Source: Liolophura sinensis (Eukaryota; Mollusca; Polyplacophora; Chitonida; Chitonidae). From it: 64,000 nt of DNA. The notes below the pieces were generated by a model that searched no databases, had not been told where the DNA came from, and worked only from the letters and a program-made list of their open reading frames with translations. Every line of letters starts with the position of its first letter. The first letter of the stretch is position 1. The stretch is from positions 21,999,385-22,063,384 of the forward strand of contig NC_088295.1 in NCBI RefSeq assembly GCF_032854445.1, in the 5' to 3' direction. This document shows, piece after piece, positions 48,902 to 61,382 of the stretch. A program made the translations under genes and the position numbers.

Positions 48902-48966
48902 CTGTAAACATACCATGATGACATTGATGACACACAGATGGTGGATAACGGCTGTACCAATATCGA

Positions 48967-49022
48967 GTGAGTGCTTGGGGTTTAACGTCGTACTCAACAA
49001 TTTTTCAGTCATATGACGACGA
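48967..49022. mobile_element. 56-bp mini-insertion with 12-bp target-site duplication
   Basis: Begins gtgagtgcttggggtttaac and ends near catatgacgacga. Flanked by perfect direct repeats taccaatatcga (48955-48966 and 49023-49034). Longer copy of the element at 41212. The ORF running through it is not regarded as part of the gene. Confidence 0.8.
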
Positions 49023-49099
49023 TACCAATATCGATGATGGCCATAGTTATAGCCCTGCTTTTTAGTGTATGAACGAGAACGAGCCTATTGACATTCTCT

Positions 49100-49142
49100 G
49101 CTGTGTTCGTATGTGTGTGTGTGTATGTGTGTGTGTGTGTAC
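49100..49142. repeat. (GT)n microsatellite
   Basis: Imperfect tg/gt dinucleotide tract interrupted by ta. No further signal. Confidence 0.85.
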
Positions 49143-50724
49143 ATTTAAGTTGGCAATTCTGCAAGTTTTGTGAAAATGAGACAAAATATAAATCCTTGTT
49201 GAAGTGTACCCCAGAAATTTACACCGTGTCCTTTTTTCAGTGGAGGAAAATCCAGAGAACGAGGACATAAGCATCCTCTGTTGCATGCAATTATTTATTT
49301 ATTTATGCATATGTGTGCATGTGTGTATACGCCAGCAATTCTACAAGTTTGTAAAATGACACAAAATAGAAAACCATCCTGAAGCCTATACACTTGAAAG
49401 TAGGTATAAATGACATGTAACCTGATAATACAGTCCCAATGTCAATGCTCTTATTGTCTGTGCTGTTTGCTCGGAGCAAAGTATTTCTTAAGCATTTCTA
49501 TCGATGTTATTTCCACAAATTATATCTCTGATGCTACCTCAGGCATCAGGCAGAGGGCCACACTCTGTTAGGGCATGGGCCTGTCACAACTTATCGTCTT
49601 CTGTAACGACGAGCTTTAAGCGAGGACATGGACATCGCCATGGGCATACATACAGTTTTTCTTATAGTACAGAAATAAGTATGTCAGCTGGTGTGCCACT
49701 TAACGGACATCAAACTTTGCCTTATGTATTAAAAGCACAATAATGTTAGCAACTGTTGGCTTCGTAGCAAAGCAAACAAGACTAATAAACTTATGTTCAT
49801 TACACAGTCTCCAAGTATATTTCCAGGTGAGGATAGATCTGTGCCTCCACATAACGACAATATGACGTTAAAGGACAGTTTCTCAACTTTGAAAAGTCTT
49901 GTCATGTGCAGACAAGATTACATGTCTGTCATGGCTGTGACGTAACTAAGTAGTGTGTAGAGTCCCACTTTGTCTGTAAACAAACACAACTTTTGTTTGA
50001 GAGGAGTTGTCTGCACTACAGAACGTGCTGGCGGACGGAATCTCCCGTTATCTGTCTTCTTGGCGTATTTGGTAAACGTGCGCAACCAAGAATTATGGGG
50101 CTAATTGATGTACAGGGCAGTCAGTTCTATCTCGTATCACTCAGCTGTAAGTGGTCAGGGCTAAACACAAATTCTGCCTCAATGTTTGCTAGAAATTTTC
50201 CGATAAATATAACAGTGCCATTAAATCCACAGCGTTGAAGAGAAAATCAACGAATCCGGAAAAAACCCTCCATTCTGTATTCCCCACATTATTACTGATA
50301 GCTAAGGTATAATCTTGAACATCGCCTCGCTGGTTACTCACCTGGTGCGAATTTCAAGGCGTTAATCAAACTTCAGACGAATAGGATATACCGCATGCAT
50401 GCAGCATCCTTGCACTCCATAACTAGCCCTCTTATCGTTCGGTCATTTGCCAGTTTATTTGTCAAATACTAATTTAATCTAAACACGTACTAATAAAGCC
50501 ACAGAAATAAAAAAAACTATACTAGAACCACCGTTGAATATGTGAAATAATGATTACTGTGACGTAAAAATGTTAGTCAAATATAATTAACTTTCTTGCA
50601 TTGTTAGTTCATGAAATGACGTATCCAATGCACACAGGAATAACAATGTTTCAGTAGCATACAGCTGTATACGTGTTATATGTACTGTCATATTTATAAT
50701 GAACACGTTCAAGTTTCATACAGG

Positions 50725-50935
50725 GCCTTCGCTGGCCGAGCACACCTGGGCGAAGTCCATTAGCCCTTGACCAATGACGGGCTTTCAGTCAGGAGATTTA
50801 TCAGGTAGATGAAGTGGCAAAGAGCGGTGGTTTCCACCAGGGCCTATCTGGTTTCTTCCGCCTAAAACCTGACATCATCATATAGGTGAAATGCTCCTAA
50901 ACACGGCGTAAGACTTATAAATCCATAAATACAAA
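50725..50935 (+). repeat. Degenerate SINE-like element
   Basis: gggccttcgctggccgagca at the head and tggtttcttccgcctaaaac plus a tail with cacggcgtaagac and tccataaatac. The same general architecture as the other SINE copies, but strongly diverged. Confidence 0.5.
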
Positions 50936-53900
50936 TTATACGTACCTCTATTGTATACGCGGACATGACTGATCAATTGAATTGAACGTATACCCGTAAT
51001 TATAACTGACGGTTATATCGTTGGTGGTAGTATCTCTGAACGTTAGTCATATAGTTACACTGTTACATCTGTAAAAGTGGACTGGAGGTCAACTTTACAT
51101 GCAACTACAAAATGAAGGGGAGAGACCAATTCACCTGAAATATACCCGATATTACCAGCGCAAGAAGCACCCGTCAGACTCACAATAAACCGTACACACC
51201 TATATATGCATACATGTAATAGTTAGAATGCAGGCGGATATGAGGACTATTGAGCCAACACCCGGAACGTCAAGCCATGCTACACCCGTGGAATTTACTG
51301 CGATAGTCATGCGATAACATTCCTGACATCATGACTACACCTGTATCATTATATACTCAATCATCACTTCTACATGAAAAATCACGTGACTCTTATCTGT
51401 TAAAACAAAGTCTGCCACTCAATTTGAGAAAAAGACAGTTTACATATGACGAGTAATTTTGCATATATAACGATGGGGTATATGAAGGTTTAAGTGCACT
51501 TGTCGCCACCCTGTTCTGCGACTGTATTGCTATTTGTACAGTAGTGTAAAGTCAGAAAGTCACTTCAGAAAATTTTCAAATTACAGATATTTGTTACGAC
51601 ATAGCTGCCCTATCTCAGTGTATGTGGTTATTATGCAGTTGTAATATCTACAAAATGTAACCATTTTTCATGGGTGTGCCTATAGTTTGTACATGGGACA
51701 ATTGTCCTGAACGAAACAGATGCCATCTGTCAGGCATTTTATAAACTGCCCAACCTCAAGTCAAGCTATAGAATCCATACATTTTGAGGACAAAACCACT
51801 TGTGTGTCAATAAGTCTTAGGTATACAATTACAGGATTCACGCATTGCCTCTATTGCTATGAAGAAAGGTAACTCCCGAAATCTCACAAGTGTTACATAG
51901 TTTTAATGTTACTCCAGCATGCCAACATTTCACGCATGCGTAGACAGATACATAACACATCACATAGGGAATGTGAGTTAATCCAATTCTCGATATGGCT
52001 TAAAAAGCATAATCATTCATTCATTGGAGGAAATGATGACATATAAATGCCTTGAATCAACACTACACACGTCAGATACTCTGGGATCCAATCCATCAAG
52101 TAAAGCACGCACTTAAACTGATATAATCACACAGAAAACTGCTTAAGTGATCTGAATCCCACAAGCATTAAGAGGACAAGAATTTTCTTTCCCTTTTCTC
52201 CTTTTTTATGCTGTAAATTAATAGTGATGGATATCATTGTTATTTTTTTGATAAGATTTGATCAGATCGCCTAGCTTTTAGCCTTATTGTAGAGCTTGTT
52301 TACAGCAACATTATTTCCGCTGAATGGTAGTTCTCCTGAAGGTGTTGTAGCATATTTACAAATCTTCTGGTGTTCCAGAAATTAAATACAACTCCTGAGA
52401 AAAGGGCAATCCATTCAAACTGTATCAGTACAAATAATGAAAGGATATATAATACTGAAGCATGTCGCAGACAAGAGACCTACCTGCATGGACTGATGCG
52501 ACACGAATCTAAGAGCAATACGTCTTATTGCACGGAGCCCTATGGGGATGCAGTACCGCTTCAACCTTCAGATAATAAAATCAATCTCAAGGCCATGTTG
52601 TAATATTTATGAAATACTTCAGCTTTTTTTTTCTTTTTACTTTCTCCTTATGGCCCCTGGGTGAGCTAACCGCCTAGCCGTAAGAGTGATCTTTAGCCAC
52701 TTGGCCTTATATGTTACAGGTAGAGAATGGGGAGATCCAGGGTAAGCCGTGGACATACCGACCCGGAAGGGTTCAATAGCCGGTGTCATTGACAGGAAGC
52801 TTGACGTGCTCTCTATGTTTACTTTGTCTCCCTGGTCCACAATCTACCTGTGGGGCAAAATCAGCTTCTCAGCCGGGAGGAGCGTTGACGCTTCCTCGCC
52901 CAGCTCCTTTTATATCAAGGATCAGTGCTAATGCCACACACGCTCTACCCGGGAAAGAGTTAAACTCCTTCCAACTGCACCATGCAGAATTCCATATCGG
53001 TGATATCGGGGAAATGACAGTTTGTAGAGATATCGGCTGCAGTTTGAATGGCTTTGTCCACATAGGCCTGGCCCACGATAAAATTCGGCGTTCAGGTATA
53101 CTTGAGCAAGTCTTGGCTTCATAAAATAGAAAACATGTTTACCCACTGAAGAATGTAAAATATAACTTGTCTTGTAGCAAAACTCGACTAACAATTTCCT
53201 AGAGGCTGTATCATGTTTGTTTTCAGATTGTTCACTTGGTTTGACATAGCTTAACATCATCTTCAGATATTTATTATCAACGCATGACACTGGCTGCAGT
53301 TAAGAAAGAAGCATGCGACCAGTCTCGTAATTCATTCCGCGTTTTCTGTATTATTTTTATTCACCGTTAAACGCGCTCGCATACTAAAAACTAATTATAG
53401 TTTTTGCTTTTCTGAACCAAAATAGAAAAAAAGAAACAGATAGTTAAAAAGAGTCGGTGGAGTAAAACCAAAATGGATACGGAACGCTAACACTGTACGT
53501 GAGTGATACAAACACAGCTGACGATCATTTCGCTTGTCAATAAGAATAGCTCCTGCTCATCACAACTCCCAAGAACCCATTGTTTGTGGACAAGGGACAA
53601 ACAACTGTGTGTAGGTAAACGGAGACGAACCTAACTGGCTCGCAGGCAACACGAGGTTGAACCTCGTGGGCGGTGATGGTCTGTAACGCCTGGTCAGCGG
53701 CAATCCGGACAACGACGTGACACCCATGACAAATTAGGCTCGCTTACCTGTAGATAGATTCTGACGTTGTTTCGGAAACAGGCTTACAAAGAGGCAGAAT
53801 ATAAAAATATTACAACACAAAAATTCAACTCTGAGAGAAACAACTTTGACTTTTGCAGTGCATGTTTCCAACCATTTATAAATAAAATTTAACATTTTCG

Positions 53901-56900
53901 ACCATATACATCAAGGTTTAGTATACGATAATATTTCACGATCAATTGTGTCTCAGTATAATACTCTGTAAACGTGTTATGCATTAACATGGTTTTCACT
54001 GCGCATGCTTGTCCTTGGTAATGTCATTGACAAATATGTCAATGGGTCAGGCATTGATTCAGAGGACCTGTCACACATCACAACTGTGCATTACTACATC
54101 CTCGGCAACTTAAATTCCTTACCCTTGAGAATCTTAAACCACTGTGTCGAAATTAGGTTAAACTAATGCAGATGAAGGCGAATTAGATTGATGAAGAACT
54201 ACGGTGGGGTTAGTTGGCGGGTGGCGGGGGGAGCAGTAAATAGATATTCTCATGTATACTTAACTCTCCCTCTCTTCCTCAGGTCCAAAACAAAACCAGA
54301 CTGACAAGCTACTTTACCAACACAGTTAACGCTGCTTAACCTTTACGCCAGGCATGCAGTATTACTAAACCAGTTTCAGTAAAGTCGTTCGGATGTCCAT
54401 AGAAAGCACACATATGAATGAGGTTCTGTATCATATAGCCGCATGTTAGTCATATCAGTATTCTACATAAACATAGTCCGATAGTACCATGGCCTTATAA
54501 ATGTTTCCACTCTCGACAGACGATGTAGGATCTGCTCTCCAAACTACAGGGTGTGGTGACAAACTTGTGTGCACAATACAATAGCCGGCTTTTCTTCTTT
54601 TAAAGCTCAATGATAAAGGGTACAGCTTAAAGGTCATCAGTCTGTAGTCATACTCACATAGAAACTCCTGAGGGGCAATGCGTTTAAGGTTGCAACGACG
54701 AAGCCGTCGTGTGCCAGATGACGTAACTGAAGCGCATAACGTCATGTGCCTGGTACACTGTATAGCACATTGATGTATAATGACGCATGTTAATTCTAGA
54801 AAGTTAATAGTCAGTTCTCATTATAAAATGAAAATCTGTGATTCTGTTATTTTGAAGAGCTTTACACTGGGCATCACAGGTTTTCAAACAGGCAGTTCTT
54901 TTCGCCATAAACATAGACAGGTCTATGGTAATTATATATTGGCTACCTCTTAATACGAATGCAAGACTGGTTGATTTTGATTTGAAGTCTCTGGCAAATT
55001 ATCAACTCCGTGCAGTTCCATATACATATACTGTGTGTGTTCAGTCCGTGCAGATTACGTATACTGTACTGAAATGAGCTCTATATAAAGTAACACCAAA
55101 AGTAAGGGGGCTAAGCGTGACTTCGATCTTCTGCAAAGGTTAACTTTAAATCTGATAAAGTAGATTGTTCTGTTAACTAATTGTCACCTTCAATAAAGCT
55201 TTTAGCCAGCCTTAAATAGATCAGAAACACATCACCCGAAGCCGGGTATGCAAAAAAGCGGTATCGCATAGCTTATAACCCTACATGGTTTGTTTCTGAC
55301 CTTGTTTCTTACATGTTGAAAAGGACACTTAATTCTAATCAGATTTGAGCGACGTTTGAAACAAGAAAGTAAGGATACAGTGCACAAGTTGTTAAATTAA
55401 TTTACCCAGGAGAAAATGTAAATGATTAAAATACAATACATTCCATCATTATCTTAATAAAAGCTCTTCATCTGCATGATGAACAAGTTAGATGAACTAT
55501 ATGCTAGTGCCTCTGGGTACCCTCTGAAACACTAAAGGAACACAAAAGCATTTAAATGTTTCATTTCTTGCACAAGGCTTGTGTTGGGTATTAAACAATT
55601 AAGACTTTTCAAGTATTCCTAACAACCACATCTGCCCTAAGATCACTGACAAACAAACAAGTCCACAAAAATCTTCGAATGACAGAAAACCCAGACTTGT
55701 TAGGCTAAGTATACCTCCAGCACGTGAACCGGGTACTGACAGAGGATTACACTGTGGCAATGGCAGATTAACTTACATTCTGTTCAGGCAAGATTCTGCT
55801 GGGTTTCATACTGACAGCACAGATACAAAGATGATAATGCTCTGGTAACACAGCACCAGGGTTGGGTACCACTCAGAACAATGTCCCGTAAACAGGTAAG
55901 TCCGGACGACAGCTCACTCTAACCCGCCACTCTTGTGACGTCGACCAGCACAATACAACTGATGTCTTGTGTACCCCTTCTGTCTCCTGCTATTTGTTAT
56001 CTGAATTAAACTCTATATACCCACATTAGCTAAGGCAACGGGCGAGAGCTTACATGTCAACCTGCGAATGATCCGGTGGAACTTAATTTCTGTCCATCAT
56101 CACTTATTTCTTTATGACCGCATTTACACGTTGACACATCAAGTCATTACTGTTCCATTTGTTCTGAGTTCTGAATCGAACTAGACTTTCAACATCCTCC
56201 CTCTTCTCCACCCTATCACAATCTCATAAACTCACGCATATCCTAGGTTCCTTGCCCCTAACTCAAATCATGCTCCAACAGTCTCGTGGAATGCCTGTCT
56301 AAACAGTCAAGAGAAATATACTTTTGTTTCAGGGCAGATTGTCTTTCAACAGAAAGAAGCGGTCAGTGTATGAATATTACAACACTCCAGGCAAGAGAAC
56401 ATGACGTGGGATTCTCCGCCTGTAAGCGGTACAGGCCGGATGCATCCACGCTTTATTATGTTCTTTATCTTTTCGCACAACAAATTGCCTGCAGTTGTCT
56501 GTGACACAAACAAACAGTAACATATCAGGTGATATGTCAAGAACCCAAATTAAAGCAGTTAATTAAAAATATTACCGCGATGTTTACAATTTTACTATCT
56601 GTGTATGACTACTAATTTGTTGTAAGAGTTAATTTATTTGATATTTAATAGGGCTCACGGGAAGCTTCCATTTTGTGGTTGCGCCTGTGACACATACGAA
56701 CTGATGGATGCTGATATGGGGTTAAGATACCACAGCAGGCTAAATACTTTTAGTACAAGTACTTTCTAAGTAGAATTATAAGGTTGTTTTCTTGAATTAT
56801 GTCTGTAAAAACGTGTGACACTGTATCTTGTACATGTGCTATCATTTGTGAAGTTTACCAGTGAAATATATATTAACCCACGTAAAAGGTGGGTTGGGGT

Positions 56901-58659
56901 GAAACAGTCGTTGAAACCAATGGTGAGCAATAAATTCAAAAATTTCACTTCATTTATTCCAGTAATATAAATCCTTAAAAAATAACAAGTCCGTGCAGTT
57001 CCCGGCACAGATTTCCGTGATCTGCCGCTGACGTTTATTTCCCTCTTCATTTTCTTTCACTTTAAGCATGATAGCGAATGAGGGCTGCTAGATGTACATT
57101 CACCATAAAACATGCATGAACCCCGTAATAAAACAAATTTAAATACCAAAAGATCACCAAAATTTCACGTATTCGCTTGTAAACTCTTCATCCTCTTCAT
57201 ATAGCCACCATGTCTTTCATATAATCATTAAAAAATTCCAACGAAACTTTTTTTTTCTACGACAGGGTATATGAGCCGTACTTCTTTTTTTACCTTTATT
57301 ACCCTTTTTTAAATCTTAGTACTTGAAGTTGATATAGTAAAAGTACCACAAAAATATGAGTTATTTAAAGACTTTTAGCGCGAAGGCAATGAAAGAATTG
57401 TAACAGCTAGGAACGGCTGGTCATGTTTGACACTGAAATGAACCAGATGGTTTATTAAGGTTAAACAGTAACCCCCAGCTAGGCCCACATAACTTTTATG
57501 AAAACTGCTCTTACCTCGATATTAATATCCAAAGCGGGAATTAAAACTTTCCATGGTATCTGTTTTCAGTCACAGCTGAACTTTAAAAATGCCTGAAGAC
57601 GGCCAAGGTGTAAGACTCAACGAAAATTATTGCGCGTATCACTCATCCGTATACACCAGGTGGCGACAAAGGCTGTGGCTGTGAAGGGTTCAATGCCGGA
57701 TATTTGGTTTTATATTAGTAATCATCACGATACCTCTGTTTTGAATAATGTCCTCACAATTCCTCTATCTTGAATGTGTGTTCACAATAAAACCCAAGAA
57801 ACACAGCTGTACAGGTAACGGATTTCCTGTTCAGTGGCATTCCGTAGAGAAATTTCAAAACATGGTTCTGGTCTCTGGTAAAACGTCTCTGTTTGTCGGC
57901 GAGTGTAGTCGGTATCGTAACTGGTAAGGTGGTACTATCAAATGACACCCTTGACTAACTACCGAAAGGCTCCCAGGACACGTTTAGAAGACAAGTTCCC
58001 TGAATGGCTCATACACACCGCTTTACTAAAGGTGAATAGCCCATAGCTGATCCCCCAGTGTCGTCTGTACGACCTTAGATGTCTTAGTGTTTGAAGCCAT
58101 TGTCACTCAGGACAACCCACTGTGTTACCCTGCTCATTGTCAATATTTAGATAACCAGCACCCACAAATACTGACCTGGTATTTCCTAACAATACCTGTC
58201 CCTTGCCTGGGGGGATACAGGTATAGATACGCTTGGACCTAGAGTAGGGTTAGGACTAGTTTGGAATTTGGTGGCAAATGCTGCGTTCTAGCCCAATCAC
58301 CAGTGTTTGCCATATGTGCCAACAGGAGGCGCTAAACAGGTGTCACCTGTATAAATGCGCATTGAAATCAGTATGATACATAGGGAACTAAAGCAGTTCC
58401 CTAACCAAAGGCACTGGGTATTGTCGAAGGTGTCCGTTTGCTGTTAATTCCAATAATTTTATGACTGTCTTTACTTTTATGCACATTGTGTATCAGAAAC
58501 TTGTGCTAAGCATGCTTCCCTACAGATACGTATTTTTTGACAGGATGGCGATGGTGGGGTAAATAAGTAAGAAGAGAGGCCCGTACAAAGAGTCCTACAC
58601 AGGGAAGGAGTTGCAACAACTCACGACAAGTTGGTACAATCCTCTGGGGAAATACATGA

Positions 58660-58802
58660 TGGAATTCACAATAACTGCAAGCCTGCGGATGGTTGTGGGT
58701 TTCCCGAGGGCTCTCACAGGTTTCCCCCCGCCTTAATGCTGGCCGCCGTCCAATAAGTGAAAAATTCTTGAGCACGGCGTAAAATACCAAATAAATAAAT
58801 GA
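58660..58802 (+). mobile_element. SINE 3' fragment
   Basis: ctgcggatggttgtgggttt, aatgctggccgccgtccaat and gcgtaaaataccaaataaataaa match the 3' half of the copy at 28848-29122. Confidence 0.75.
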
Positions 58803-61205
58803 ATTGTGCGAGTATAAGGAATGGAACTTCAGTTCAGTTCTAATCTGGGAGGGACACATGTATAAGAAATGTAAGACTTTTTGTACCTTTTACGTTCTGG
58901 GCATTTACATCTGTAAAATAAATCCTCGTAGAAACCTACCTCTGTAAATTCGAAAATCGCGATCAGAAGCAAGTTTGAGAGTACAGTTCTTTGCCTGGGG
59001 TTGAAGTCCTGTGGCAAAATCTTACTACAAACTGACATCGCTAGGGCTGTACGATTAAACTAGGACAGGGCAGTGTGAACAAGCCACTGTTATACCCTGG
59101 TTTCTCTAACAATAACCTCTTGCATTTTATCTCGCATATCACACAATTTCCGCCGTTTAAAGCTGACAATACAGCGTTAAAAAAGGGAATAAAAATGAAA
59201 TGATAAAACCCAGCATGGCCTGGCTCCAGGTCCAAGCTGTCAGGATCTGTGTCAATTACACCTAGCTCTGAAATCATATCAGAGCTTACAAAGAAAAAAA
59301 ATCTCAAAAATCCCTCGGTATAGTCTTGATTATTATGAATATTCAATAGGTTTATCTGGGAAAAGCTCTTTCAGTAATAAAAGGATTTTATAAGGTCGAA
59401 GTGAAATTGAGTCTATTATCTTAGTGTTCTAAGTCTGACATAAATCATTTATGATGATTCTAACCTCTCATTAACTTCGGCCACAAATATCGATTTATAC
59501 CCCCCCCCCGCCCCCACCTCCATTACACGAACAGTTACAGAGTACTCAGCAAATATACCCAGAGTTTGCACTACATTGCTCTACTTATTGCTCTACTTAT
59601 GCGATATTTTGTTGAAAATGCTAAAAATATATCAAATTATTAGATATCTGTAGTGATGATTCAAAGACAATTACTTGGCTGGAATGTACAACGCTATTTA
59701 TATCTATATTTGCTCGACACAATCAGTCTTCCTACAATTCACATGATACAGGACATTATGTTTTGTTACTTTAAACCTGAAAAGTTATAACTGAAAAATG
59801 ACTGGTGGCCATACACTTATTAAAAACCTAACCCATAAAGGCATAAGAATGTTATAGAGTCAGTAAGATTTTTACCAAAATGTAGCCTTAATCCCTGAAG
59901 TCATTCACTATTGACATATTCAATTATCTTTATGATGTTCCCGCCCATACACTGGTCACCTAAGCCCTATTTCATGAGTTCTCCTCGATGTACTTGGCAG
60001 AGGCAGTTTGTACATACTCAGTAACGTAACGCTTTCAGACAGTGTTTTCATATATAAACTGATTTAAAGGGTGTTAAATGAATGCCCTTTACTTTGTGAG
60101 AGTTAGACAACACAGTGTACTAGAGAGTTTGTGAGAGTACACAAGCCTCGGTTGGCCGTATATTATCTTATTTGCAGGTGTCAACCCGAGTTTAGATTGA
60201 ACAGCACTTATAAAACCTGCCCAATGACAGTAATAGCGTTTGGTATACGTCTATATATATATACGCGAGTCTTGTCACCATTTGTTAGTGCCGAGTAGGC
60301 CTATACCTCGCGATCATTTTATGGAGTCATTTTCAGCTGGCAGATTGTCAAGACGTTGTCCAAGTGGAGAGATATGCATGCTCGGTGTAAGCAGGTCTCC
60401 TATTAGATCGCCCACTTACAAACGTCTATGGAAACTTTGTTAGAAAACACCTGTATATAGACCTGCATATTTTGTTTTGGTATGCATTAACATAGGTTGT
60501 ATTTTCATCATGCAGCATAAAACACAATGTTTGTGTCCACGATATCTATACAGAATATAGACTGAAATGAAAAGATAATCAAATGTATTTATAATCGGAG
60601 GCACAAGGGCCTCAACAGTTACTGGAGTTAACATATGTGGCTAATGCATCCAACCAAGTGACTAAGTTGATTAGCTTAGAGTTTGGAAAATGCTGTTCGT
60701 GGAAGACTCGAAAGAAAGCATCTGAGACGATAACATGCAGTAAGAATCAAGAGGATGATAACTGTGCATTGTGTGGTGAATTTATGCGAGTTTCCTTCTG
60801 GCGATCTTACTGACGCAGCAAACTCACTGATCGTAACATACAAATACATGCTGCTACACACTGCTCAACTGTTGTCGTGACGATATGACAATAAAGCTGT
60901 CTAGAAGCAATTTCTGTGACGCTTTAGGTCAGCTTTAAGTAGCTTTTGGCTACTTCAGCGTATGCACAAGACTTAAGACTGAGGAATACAGAAAAAAGCG
61001 TAAATGGCAAAGGGCGGTATAGTTGCCTTCGCACTTTGCCCAATTCCCTCCATCAATAAGCCTGGCCTTTGCAATATAAAACAAAGAATTCATTAGTATG
61101 GCGTTGAATACCAATCAGATAAATAAATACAATCGTTTGGGTCAGCAGTTTGGAATGGCCGTATGGCAACTCTACGAACACAGCAAGTCTTACGGCATAC
61201 AGCAC

Positions 61206-61382
61206 TACTTTACATATAGGCGGACTGGTATCACTGACGTCCCCAGCACTCACCACTTTACACAAAGTCGAACTGGTATAACTGACGTCCTCCTCACCCC
61301 CTACTTTATATATAGGCGGGCTGATATCACTGACACCACCCTCACCCCCACTTTACATACCGGCGGACTGGTATCACTGTCA
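61206..61382. repeat. ~55-bp tandem repeat, three to four copies
   Basis: Units contain ctttacatataggcggactg and gtatcactgacgtcc. The copies differ at several positions. Confidence 0.85.

Noticed and set aside
48809-49012. Uninterrupted - strand ORF extending the transmembrane exon upstream
   Set aside because: The extension runs through the 56-bp mobile insertion, and a good acceptor lies directly before the Met at 48901.
52637-52870. - strand ORF (TPAIEPFRVGM...) with possible splice sites as an ectodomain exon
   Set aside because: Its phase does not join to the transmembrane exon, it abuts a SINE-like head, and no domain is visible.
53640-53760. G+C-rich segment with a perfect palindrome (cacgaggtt g aacctcgtg) and a - strand donor
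   Set aside because: Could be a promoter or untranslated exon of the - strand gene, but nothing links it to the downstream exons.
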